Source of the DNA: Perkinsus marinus ATCC 50983
Taxonomy: Eukaryota; Perkinsozoa; Perkinsida; Perkinsidae
DNA: 37,255 nucleotides
Direction: 5' to 3'
NCBI RefSeq assembly: GCF_000006405.1
Contig: NW_003208392.1
Span: 64,585 to 101,839, forward strand
Position numbers and translations under genes: made by a program. Position 1 is the stretch's first letter; each line of letters opens with the position of its first letter. The notes below the pieces were generated by a model, which worked only from the letters and a program-made list of their open reading frames with translations, was not told the origin of the DNA and did no database searches. Of the stretch, positions 1-7,458 are shown in pieces.

Positions 1-1
1 G

Positions 2-442
2 AAGAGACCCACAGGGCTCTTCAGACACAACAAGACTCAACAAGATTCCCCGGATAGAACCTGCCCTGTCTGCAATCAAACTTTGCAGACACCTCAGACA
101 CAGCAACGAATCAGCGGGTTCTATCTGGAAACCTGCGATGATTGTCAAGAACATTTCATAGTCCCTTTCACAGAAGAAGAAAAAGTAAGCCAAACATTCT
201 CCCATATTCTCCTCGAGAGGAGTCATTTCCTCAAACCGATAATTCTGGGTCTTGCTGTCCGTGAGTCCAGTCTGAAGCACATGAGAGCCCATTGCCGGCG
301 GACGGGGGAACCATTTCATTCCTGGTGTGTCGAGCACCTCGCGAGATGTCGATCGTCACGCGACATCGAGAAAGAAGGGGATAAGGAAGTCGAGGAGATC
401 GAGGAGTACGGCAACTTGTCGTCGACAAGGACGGGAAGGTGA
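2..442 (+). CDS. Partial ORF with paired Cys motifs, 5' end outside window
   Basis: The frame is open from the left edge of the window to a stop at 440-442, so the N-terminus is missing. It carries CPVC (62-73) and CDDC (134-145), which could form a four-cysteine zinc site. A later His/Cys-rich stretch holds HMRAHC and HSWC, and the C-terminus is acidic (KEVEEIEEY). I do not recognise the family. It lies just upstream of a MULE transposase remnant and may belong to that transposon, since MULE proteins often have N-terminal zinc domains; this is inference. A palindromic element with one mismatch (409-429) sits in its last codons and shifts the frame shortly before the stop. Confidence 0.35.
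   Translation, partial: KRPTGLFRHNKTQQDSPDRTCPVCNQTLQTPQTQQRISGFYLETCDDCQEHFIVPFTEEEKVSQTFSHILLERSHFLKPIILGLAVRESSLKHMRAHCRRTGEPFHSWCVEHLARCRSSRDIEKEGDKEVEEIEEYGNLSSTRTGR
409..429 (-). repeat. Triple-arm palindromic element 1 (one mismatch)
   Basis: In reverse orientation: arm CTTGTCG at 415-421, centre T at 422, inverted arm at 423-429. These are preceded at 409-414 by CGGCAA, which differs by one base from the expected partial arm CGACAA. Removing 409-422 changes the downstream frame of the ORF that starts at the window edge and moves its stop about 10 codons further on. Confidence 0.55.
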
Positions 443-819
443 GGGGTCGTGCTCTCAGAGGTCTAGTATCATGAGACCGTGGATGAGAGACGTTCAATCT
501 TCTACTCAGATCCCTCATCAGCAGGAAGACGGTTCAGTCGGCAGAACTCAAGAGCTCGCCGAAAAGTATGATCTACATGTCTTGCTGCCGATAGCAGACT
601 CGACAGAGTCGGATTATGTCGGTCGGCGTTGATACGGATTCAGTAGAAATGAATGGTTCAGGAGAATCTCTCCGAACGACCTTACGTTCGATCCCAAGTC
701 ATGGAGAGCCCATTCAGGTTCGAGAGCAGGCCATCCTGTTCCTTCTCAGTGGAACAGGAAGCAGTGGAAGTATGAGGTGCTACAATTTCTGAGGTCGCTC
801 TGCTTCTCTCGGGTGTAGA

Positions 820-1010
820 AGCTCGCGGTTTCAATTGGTCCCTTATTTCCTATCGGTATATTATACTGGTCGGCTCCAGGCTGGAGCCTCCAGCGGGAAC
901 GCGACATAGGACAAACAACGCTGCCGAGGCGCCGCACGGTGCCCTGAAGTATCTCATGGGTCATCGCCGTTCACATGTACGATTCTTCACCCCACATTTT
1001 CCCTTTTTCT
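820..1010 (+). mobile_element. Mutator-like (MULE) transposase C-terminal fragment
   Basis: The translation at 905-965 holds RHRTNNAAE followed by HGALKYLMG. This matches the conserved R-x-x-T-N-N-x-x-E-x-x-H motif near the C-terminus of MULE-type DDE transposases. The upstream segment GPLFPIGILYWSAP fits the hydrophobic, Trp-containing stretch that normally precedes it, but lies in another frame. Palindromic element 2 (873-893) sits exactly between the two frames, and leaving out its 14 extra bases joins them. I found no terminal inverted repeats or full-length transposase, so this is a remnant of a plain DNA transposon. Host domestication cannot be excluded. Confidence 0.5.
873..893 (+). 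repeat. Triple-arm palindromic element 2
   Basis: Arm GCTCCAG at 873-879, centre G at 880, inverted arm at 881-887, then arm bases 2-7 (CTCCAG) at 888-893. All 13 dependent positions match. It interrupts the MULE transposase frame; dropping 880-893 makes that frame continuous. Confidence 0.9.
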
Positions 1011-1055
1011 CTTCAGAATCCATCCTCTCAAACTCCCATTTAGCTGACTACAATA

Positions 1056-4000
1056 GTCAAGCGTCACGTCTGAAAGTGCGTCGGAAACCTCTTGTCAAAC
1101 ACAAGACCATGGATTAGTAGAAGATCTTAATAATACACGCAATGTTATTTATGGCATACCCGAGATAAACACGTTATTTTGTAGATGCAAAACAAATGTC
1201 CTATATTGACGAGTGCTTTCGTAACGTTGTGGATGACTCGCAAGTTGAAAGTAGTGAATACAGTGTAAATGAGGAAGAAGCTAATCGTTCAGATGAACGT
1301 AAGCTCTTATCTTTGTGTTTATCTCGGGTATGCCGTTTACTTTTTGTTCTTTAGAGCTACTACAGATCGCTCTGGCACAAGATGATGTGTATCACGTGGA
1401 CACAAAAGCGAAGTCGCACAATTCTACAACTCACGGATTAAGTGAAAGCTCTAATCACAAATATACGAACTATAGCAATGTTCTTCGGAGCGTATTTGTT
1501 TTACTCTTATCGTTTGTAGACAATGATATTACTTCTGTTGGGCAGGATAGTCATCCCGAGAACGAAGTGTTACAATGTAGTTTATATCATTCTTAGCATA
1601 ACTGCTACTTGTATTTGACTTCAGACAATGATAGTTTCAGTCACTCTGAGAAACACACAGGATGTTCGTCTCGGATTTTTGAAGGTGATACATTCTGTAA
1701 ACCACGTATCAATTTCATGCCTTTTGTAGATGTCAAAGATATATCATTGCGAAAAAGTACGCAGTCTGCAACAGGTAGTTCCAGTAGTTTATATTCTGGT
1801 TTTCACTGTTATCATTTCTAGATTTACATCATACACACAGTCTTGTAAGAGCTTCTGTTGCCACTGTGTTGCCTGCGAACGAAGAGGTTACGTCCAGACT
1901 CTGGACTCCAGAGCGTCCAGAGTGATACTCTTCTTCCTCAACTAGTACTTATATATAGACTTTGTCATTTATTTTTGGAAATTTATAGCAACTGATGTTC
2001 ATTTCTCGCGTTCATTCCCTCAATTTGTGCTAATTGTTTAGGTGACGATATTTCTTCTGTTGAACCTAATCCCATCCAAAAACGGCGTCGGAACAGTTCA
2101 GAACGCAAATCTTATACCTCAAGTTCTGCTAGTTGTACATTTACAGAAGAAGACAGCTTAAGTTCACATAATATCATACAAGATAACTGCTTTTACTCAG
2201 TACTTTCAGACGGTAATAGTTCAAACCAACACGGCGAGAAAGAAGGGACCTCACGGCGTACCCCTTTACATAAAATATACTTACATTTTTTCAACCTACT
2301 ATTCATGGTTAGGTCTTAAAATAATGAGGCGTAAAAACAATATGCCGTCTACATTTGGTAGGTGTTTACTGGTGCTAACATCATCACGTGGTATTTTCTT
2401 CACTTGTAAATGGTGAATGCAATGACTTTTTAGGGGTGACGACTGCTACGCCGTTTAATGAACATGCCTCTGTTAACAACGTTCACAGTAATATGGTGTT
2501 TACCTATGTCTCCGATCATGTTTTAAACTTCCTTTATAGGACAACTGGTGTTCATTTCTTTTCGTCGCTTTCCTCAATTACTGCTTAATTTTTAGGTCAC
2601 GATATTTCTTCTACTAAACCTAATCCCATTCAGAAAAGGTGTCAAAACACTCCAGAACGCAAATCTCATACTTCAAGTTCTGCTAGCTGTACATTTACAG
2701 AAGAAGACAGCTTAAGTTCACGGAATATCATACAAGGTAACTCAACCCTTTTAATTAGTCATTAGTGTACACACCCAAGGTTGCTCACATCGTTCGTCGT
2801 TTGTATATGTCATCAACTGGCAGTATATGCCTTAGACATACTAGACATCTTTTTATTTTCCTCCAGGAAGTGAATGCAATGACTCTTTCAAGGTGACGAC
2901 TGCTACACCGATTAATGAACATGTCTCTGTCAACAACGTTCACAGTAATATGCTTTTTACCGATTTTATCGTTCACGTTATAAACTTCCTATGTAGGATA
3001 AACTTTTTCGGCTATTATAATTAGCGATGTGCGTTTGTTACCTCATATGTGAAAGCGCATTTTAGGTTTACATGCAGATGACGAGAATGATGTTCATGAT
3101 GCCTACTCGTCGCGTTTCTGAACGTAGGTAATCTTGTCGTTATTGGCAATTCGCCAACGGAAAACTCAAGAGGACCAAATGTTATTCCAAGGTAAATTTG
3201 TGCTAAGCACGATTCTTCGTCATTTATGTAAGATTACACGTTCGTTTCAAATTTTGGATATTATTTTTACTTCTCTATTGTAGTTACTTTACGTAGACTT
3301 AGACCTTATCTTCTTTCATTATCAGAAGCCGTTATGTGTTCTTCAGATTTACACAATTCCAACTCTGCGCCCTCCACGCCGTTACATTTGCTACAGAGTT
3401 CTGACATTGTCAGACTGACAATGAGAGTGAATCCTCGGAAGATTTTTCAAGCAACGACAAAGAAGCAACTGAGTCTGCTCCACGGATTGGTAGAATTCAA
3501 ATTCTCTTTTGTTTTATATTTATACAGATACTTTGTTAAAACGAGGTAAAGATTTCCTGTTACGTTTTTCCACTACGAGGTTGTCCAAAACCGGTAATAT
3601 GTGTTTTTGCGCATAATCATTACCAATTTATTGTATTAGAATCTGAGTTATTTGCGAAACCATCACCTCAAGAACAAGCTGCATTACAAGAACTTGCGAC
3701 AAAGGGCTTTGAAGAGCCTCACGTCGTGAGGCTCACGATGACGATGTTTTGTCTTCGTCTGAAAGTCCGTCGGACACTTCTTGTCAAACACAAGACCATG
3801 GATTAGTAGAAGATCTTGATAATACACGCAATGTTGTTTATGGTAGTTGTGCTATACATAACGTTTGCATTAATAGTTTTAGGTAATTTGGGGAGTCGCA
3901 AAATGTCGAGTGGGCTACAAACGGAAGAGATGCACGACTTTCTTCATCATATTTACGGTATTGGAGACATCTGTGACGATTTAGATGATGTGGGCATGAC

Positions 4001-4370
4001 TAATTACCTCCTCGGAGGAGGCCCCTCCCTCTAAATCTGGTAGAGCATGCTGGTAATTTATCTTAGCAAAGTTTTTCGTTTTCCGACTAGGTGCACATAA
4101 ACCAAGCAACACAACACTTAAACGTAGTAAAAAAGAGTTATCTTTAGGTAACGACTTATCTGTTGTTTTCTATGTTGAACTAGAATTTTTTCCTAGCTCT
4201 CGTTAAGCCGAAGAAGTGCAAAGAACCTGCTAAAAAGGATTATTCTAAACGCTATCCCCATGAAAAAAAGATGAAAAAAGGTGGTACCTTTAAAGAAAGA
4301 CGCCGTATCTGACAGATACTATCTGTGTGATGATCATCTACAAAGTAGGTTTATTTTACGCTTTGAGCTT
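1056..4370 (+). CDS. Many-exon acidic, Ser-rich gene with tandem exon duplication
   Basis: A chain of short exons (about 45-150 nt) separated by short AT-rich introns with GT donors and AG acceptors. Examples: 1185-1298 (DAKQMSYIDECF, then acidic), about 1355-1479, about 1520-1568, about 1626-1685, 2042-2188, about 2411-2490, 2597-2742, about 2868-2945, 3332-3490, 3649-3843, 3883-3948, 4092-4148 and 4199-4337. The exons are rich in S, D, E, T and N (for example SSSESPSDTSC, TEEDSLSS). The last ones turn basic (KPKKCKEPAKKD), as in a histone tail. From about 3649 on, the exon phases fit together (mostly phase 1). Elements 4, 5 and 6 interrupt exons; without their 14 bases the frame runs on. 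I recognise no catalytic domain. It appears to lead into the histone-like segment at 4430-4795. The start codon is not identified. Confidence 0.45.
1066..1152 (+). repeat. Duplicated exon segment, copy 1
   Basis: A stretch of about 85 nt is nearly identical to 3746-3842. It encodes SES-S-TSCQTQDHGLVEDL followed by NNTRNV. The copy at 3746 is preceded by an intact acidic exon, while this one is preceded by MULE-related sequence, so copy 1 probably marks a partial segmental duplication. Confidence 0.75.
1153..1172 (+). repeat. 20-bp inverted repeat, left arm
   Basis: GGCATACCCGAGATAAACAC is a perfect reverse complement of 1315-1334. The arms are 142 nt apart. The right arm lies in the intron that follows the exon ending at 1298, so the pair brackets that exon and part of its introns. 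Confidence 0.9.
1315..1334 (+). repeat. 20-bp inverted repeat, right arm
   Basis: Perfect reverse complement of 1153-1172. It lies inside the intron between the exons ending at 1298 and starting near 1355. Confidence 0.9.
1893..1913 (-). repeat. Triple-arm palindromic element 3 (reverse orientation)
   Basis: Partial arm TCCAGA at 1893-1898, arm CTCTGGA at 1899-1905, centre C at 1906, inverted arm TCCAGAG at 1907-1913. This is the exact reverse complement of the architecture of the other elements. Another TCCAGAG follows at 1916-1922, so the motif may have expanded here. Confidence 0.85.
1990..3000 (+). repeat. Tandem duplication of an intron-exon-intron-exon unit
   Basis: Unit 1 (about 1990-2542) and unit 2 (about 2543-3000) align along their length. 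The exon at 2042-2188 matches 2597-2742; both encode DISS, then PNPIQKR, then TFTEEDSLSS. The exon near 2414-2490 matches 2872-2945 (ECND, then VTTAT, then NNVHSN). The flanking intron sequence also aligns, so genomic DNA was duplicated and not a cDNA. Both copies keep their frames, and unit 1 has about 100 extra bases in its intron. Confidence 0.8.
3400..3420 (+). repeat. Triple-arm palindromic element 4
   Basis: Arm TCTGACA at 3400-3406, centre T at 3407, inverted arm at 3408-3414, then CTGACA at 3415-3420. Left in, the exon reads a Lys/Arg-rich frame unlike the rest of the gene. Without 3407-3420 it reads SSDNESESSEDFSSNDKEAT, the acidic Ser-rich style of the neighbouring exons. Confidence 0.92.
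3717..3737 (+). repeat. Triple-arm palindromic element 5
   Basis: Arm CCTCACG at 3717-3723, centre T at 3724, inverted arm at 3725-3731, then CTCACG at 3732-3737. Without the 14 bases the exon reads KGFEEPHDDDVLSSSESPSD and stays open to the donor near 3843. With them it leaves that frame and reaches a stop. Confidence 0.92.
3746..3842 (+). repeat. Duplicated exon segment, copy 2
   Basis: Matches 1066-1152 with a few substitutions. It forms the 3' part of an exon that ends at a GT donor near 3843 and encodes TSCQTQDHGLVEDLDNTRN. Confidence 0.75.
4305..4325 (+). repeat. Triple-arm palindromic element 6
   Basis: Arm GTATCTG at 4305-4311, centre A at 4312, inverted arm at 4313-4319, then TATCTG at 4320-4325. 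Its extra bases bring a TGA into frame right after KERRRI. Without them the frame continues (ICVMIIYK) to a GT donor at 4346, followed by an intron of about 46 nt. Confidence 0.92.
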
Positions 4371-4429
4371 TTTCTTATACATATTCTCAGGTCACGCAGA
4401 CGAGTATTTGCCAAGTCATGCTACTATGG

Positions 4430-4795
4430 ATGCAGTGTCGCAGTTGCGAGGATAATCACGACCGAGATCAGTCTATCGATTAGAATGGCTAGCATTTTTA
4501 AGTTTATAATTTCAAGTTTATGTCACGGAAAATAAGAGATTTACTGCCCAGCCCCTTTCTCAGCTCTGCGTTGGAAAGCAGTTATTAAGACGTCGATCGC
4601 ACTTTAATTGCTCAGAGTGCTCATCGTTGGACACAAGAGGCTACTTGGGTGTTGCAGATAGCTACGGAAAAGTATTTGGAACGTGTGTTTCAAACATCTT
4701 CGTTTATGCTACATTTGTTTTGATTTGCGATACATTGACTCCACCCGTATATCTACTTGCCGCCTATTTCTTGGGTGACGAAAAGGTCAGTAGTT
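4430..4795 (+). pseudogene. Histone H3 / CENP-A-like fold, broken across frames
   Basis: At 4624-4692 one frame reads RWTQEATWVLQIATEKYLE then RVF. This aligns without gaps to helix 2 of H3-type histones and best to plant CENH3 (R-W-T-x-E-A, L-Q-x-A, E-x-Y-L, F). Other pieces appear in the expected order in other frames: AVSQLR (4432-4449; compare ALREIR), APFSAL (4551-4568; compare the CENP-A motif APFSRL), and T-L-T-P then L-L-A-A with G-D-E (4732-4785; compare T-I-M-P, L-A-R-R, G-E). At least three frame changes lie between the pieces and no simple splicing repairs them, so I call it a decayed or very divergent centromeric-type H3. The preceding Lys-rich exons would be its tail. A weaker resemblance to H2B was rejected. 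Confidence 0.4.
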
Positions 4796-4832
4796 TACTT
4801 CGTTATCGTACTTTCGACTTATTGGGCTATAA

Positions 4833-4853
4833 CGTCACGACGTGACGGTCACG
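4833..4853 (+). repeat. Triple-arm palindromic element 7
   Basis: Arm CGTCACG at 4833-4839, centre A at 4840, inverted arm at 4841-4847, then GTCACG at 4848-4853. It is identical to element 11 (5399-5419) except for the free centre base. Confidence 0.92.
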
Positions 4854-5153
4854 TTATCAACGTGGCCTTTCCATCGACTGTAGCCGATCGTGCTCAGTAC
4901 GAAGCACAGGGTCTACAAGCATCAGAATATATGTACCTAGGGGAGGATAATGGCAGATCACACCATTTTTTGGGAATTTAAGACAAGAGGAAGTCACCAA
5001 GTGAAAGACGGCTTACTAAATTAGGAAATAAGTAATAAGCTCGATGATATACATCTTTACTTTTTCCAAGTAGTGAAGGTTCTGTAAGGGAGCAAGTTCA
5101 ACGACTGCACAACGCAATGGGGGAAATGGCGCTCGCCGCATTGAACTTTGTAT

Positions 5154-5362
5154 AGGTGGCAGTGCCACCGTGGCACCAGATTGGGTAGTTACGTACTTCG
5201 GGAAGCGCAACAAACTCGCGCTTCCGAGCATGAAGAATTTAATGTTGGTAGCAGATTATCGGATAAAAATCCATGAGGTTACAGCCTGTAACTTACAGGT
5301 TGCACCTGTGTAGTGATTCTGATCCAACTACGATATGGAAAAAAATTTTTTTAGTAGTACAG
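5154..5362 (+). CDS. Unassigned short frame, open only without elements 8 and 9
   Basis: If the 14 extra bases of elements 8 (5155-5175) and 9 (5278-5298) are left out, one frame stays open for about 57 codons, from just after a TAG at about 5152 to a TAG at about 5362. It contains APDWVVTYFGKRNKLALPS and HEVTGCTCVVIL. With either element present it stops at once. There is no recognisable domain. It may be an exon of a gene downstream of the histone-like segment. Confidence 0.25.
5155..5175 (+). repeat. Triple-arm palindromic element 8
   Basis: Arm GGTGGCA at 5155-5161, centre G at 5162, inverted arm at 5163-5169, then GTGGCA at 5170-5175. It interrupts an open frame that also needs element 9 left out. 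Confidence 0.92.
5278..5298 (+). repeat. Triple-arm palindromic element 9
   Basis: Arm GTTACAG at 5278-5284, centre C at 5285, inverted arm at 5286-5292, then TTACAG at 5293-5298. Confidence 0.92.
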
Positions 5363-5377
5363 GGGCCCTCGTCTAGT

Positions 5378-5398
5378 CGTAGTGGTACTACGGTAGTA
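5378..5398 (+). repeat. Triple-arm palindromic element 10 (one mismatch)
   Basis: Arm CGTAGTG at 5378-5384, centre G at 5385, inverted arm TACTACG at 5386-5392, then GTAGTA at 5393-5398. The two downstream parts agree with each other; only base 7 of the first arm differs. It abuts element 11 with no spacer. Confidence 0.75.
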
Positions 5399-5419
5399 CG
5401 TCACGCCGTGACGGTCACG
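5399..5419 (+). repeat. Triple-arm palindromic element 11
   Basis: Arm CGTCACG at 5399-5405, centre C at 5406, inverted arm at 5407-5413, then GTCACG at 5414-5419. It has the same arm as element 7 and lies directly after element 10. Confidence 0.92.
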
Positions 5420-5533
5420 GTGGTGTACAAGTTAAGCCAAGTCACTAGTGTATACCACTCAGGACTTGGCAGTGAATCATTCACAAAACACCAAATATAC
5501 GACTAGTCGGGAGCGTCAGGGAGCTGTTTCACA

Positions 5534-5554
5534 GCAACAGGCTGTTGCCAACAG
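5534..5554 (+). repeat. Triple-arm palindromic element 12
   Basis: Arm GCAACAG at 5534-5540, centre G at 5541, inverted arm at 5542-5548, then CAACAG at 5549-5554. It lies inside a larger imperfect inverted repeat (GTCAGGG near 5515 against CCCTGAC near 5560). Without the 14 bases a frame reads ERQGAVSQQQLTLTNTPTT before stopping; with them it stops after QQQAVANS. Confidence 0.92.
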
Positions 5555-5555
5555 C

Positions 5556-6472
5556 TAACCCTGACAAACACCCCAACCACTGTACACTAATTGACGTTGG
5601 AGAAGGAGTTGAGGGTTAATTCCGATACAGACAGCAGAGATAATTCTACAAGGTCGTGTTGAACTTAAATTTATGCTTGTACATTTTTGGTAGTGTTTAT
5701 CTTTCTGTGGCTTAGTACTTTGACTGTGCATTACTAGATTAATAATGTGCTACGGGTGATGCATTACATCGTTGATGGCAGTATATGCCCGAGATGTAAT
5801 TTTGCCTACAGTTGAATAAAGATGACTTCACTCTCTCTTGTAGTTATACTCTACATCTTTGGCTAACAGCATATGCTTCACATATGCCTTTTATCCCGAG
5901 TAAATTCATCTTACACTTCGTTGTGGTGATACACTACATCGTTAGTTGAAGGTTTGAAATTTGGAATTGGAATTCTCATTGACGCGAAGTCGAACTTCGA
6001 GTCTGCCTCGAATGTTTTATGGCGAATTTGGAAGCTCGAAGGCGATTATGTTATTTCCTTTCAAGCTTCGCACCTTGTTCTCCACGTGCTCCGATAAAAA
6101 TATACTCGAGACCGATAGCACAAAAGTACCGTAAGGGAAAGGTGAAAAGAACTTTGAGAAGAGGGTTAAATAGTGCCTGAAATCGTTGAGAAGGTAGCGG
6201 GTGCCGCCGTCGCATATGCTGATTGTAGGATTGATGATCGCTTCTGTCTTCTGCTACTCATTCACAGACAAAATACATGGTAACTAATAAGATGTTTCAA
6301 AGACCTGCAGTTCACACGTAGCGAGTCGCCGCTGACACTGGAATAGCCCAATATATGATCCCATGGTGTTGAAGCGATGGCGCAACGGGAAGAGGCCGAG
6401 GAATGAATGATACGTTGTAGCTGGCAGTATGAAGTGTGACTGAGTGCAGATCAGCTGTAGAGTTATTCCATA
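5556..6472. other. No gene recognised; short recurring motifs
   Basis: I see no convincing coding exon. The motif GGTGATRCAYTACATCGTT occurs twice (about 5756 and 5928). A CCCGAG motif recurs (5784, 5898) that is also part of the inverted repeat at 1153. GGCAGTATATGCC at about 5778 is shared with about 2819. These look like worn copies of a local repeat. Confidence 0.4.
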
Positions 6473-7191
6473 ATGGCCAACAAAGGGTTCGTTCCCACAT
6501 TTAAAGATCTCTATCATGCTGCTGATGGTGAACAGTCCAATTGGAAATACGGTATGTTCACTGATTGGTGCAAAGATCCATGGATGGCCTTGGTAAGCAT
6601 TTGATTACCATTAGAGCTTCACATCTCCTTCATTCAACGCTGGACTGCGCTATCCTGGTGTTCCCCCCTTCAGGGCTCCTTCTTCTGCATGCCGTGTGCT
6701 CGAGGGATGCTGAGTGAGAAGACTAGCACTGGTGACTTTTTTCCATCATGTCTCATGAACTGCTTCTGCCCCTGCTTCGCGGACTGCAGTCATAACATAG
6801 CAGCGCGGCAGCAGGTGAGAGGGGAACACGGTGTTGAAGGTAAGCTAGTCTCTCCGAATTCGAATGGTAGTTCAGGTTGTTGTGGTAGGTACAATATTGG
6901 AGGACTTCTGTCTCCTGTCTTGTCGGCCTTGTTCCGCAGCGCAGGAATTCAACCAACTCGGCGTTACGATGGATGATGTCGAGAAGGACGTGAGCCGTTA
7001 GCACTCATTAACAAGTCGATACGCGGTTTTGCCAGGTACGCAGAGTGGTAGGTAACACGACAAGCAGTGGCAACCAACCCGAAACTACCACGCATGACCA
7101 GGCATTCGGAGGAGGAGGAGGAGCTGCTCAGAGCTCAACTTCACCGCCCACCGCCGCAGCGCCTGCACAGAATACGATGAACGCAGCATAA
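6473..7191 (+). CDS. PLAC8-like small cysteine-rich protein (4 exons)
   Basis: ATG at 6473. Exons 6473-6592, 6674-6814, 6945-6989 and 7036-7191, all joined in phase 0 by GT-AG introns of 81, 130 and 46 nt, give 153 residues. Exon 1 has NWKYGMFTDWCKDPWMAL. Exon 2 continues with FFCMPCARG, then MNCFCPCFADCSHNIAARQQ. The W-x-x-G-x-F opening and the C-x-C-P-C core resemble PLAC8 (cornifelin/fruit-weight) proteins, which sit at the plasma membrane and affect metal handling or cell size. The C-terminal exon is Gly-, Pro-, Ala- and Thr-rich and low in complexity. If intron 2 were retained the protein would read on to VRGEHGVEG, so alternative splicing is possible. The family call is moderate; the exon structure is more certain. 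Confidence 0.6.
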
Positions 7192-7458
7192 TGTTCACTC
7201 CTCTATTAGTGATTCGTGAAGCCGGTCCATGGTCGGGGACTGGTTTCTCCCTCAGTACCCTTTCGGCAGTAGTTCATTCACTTCATTTCTCGCCTGTCGT
7301 TGCGGACTCCTATGATTACTAGTGTTGTGTTGTGATAGTTCTCGACCATCATCAAAGAATCTTCTGATAAGTTCGACCCAAGGCTCGAGTCTACCTGTGA
7401 CTCCGGCAAGCACGTTGTGATGCTTGTTTGAGAAAGTGGGAAACTTCCTCAGTGGTCA

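Noticed and set aside
4199-4620. Histone H2B reading of the Lys-rich exons and HADEYLPSHATMDAV
   Set aside because: Only scattered identities (K-E, H-x-D, K-R, L-L), whereas the H3/CENP-A match at 4624-4692 is far denser; both cannot hold.
409-5554. CRISPR array
   Set aside because: The repeated elements do not share sequence, are unevenly spaced and lie in intron-containing eukaryotic DNA.
1-5560. LTR retrotransposon
   Set aside because: No long terminal repeats, protease, reverse transcriptase or integrase motifs were seen; the only transposase signature is MULE-like.
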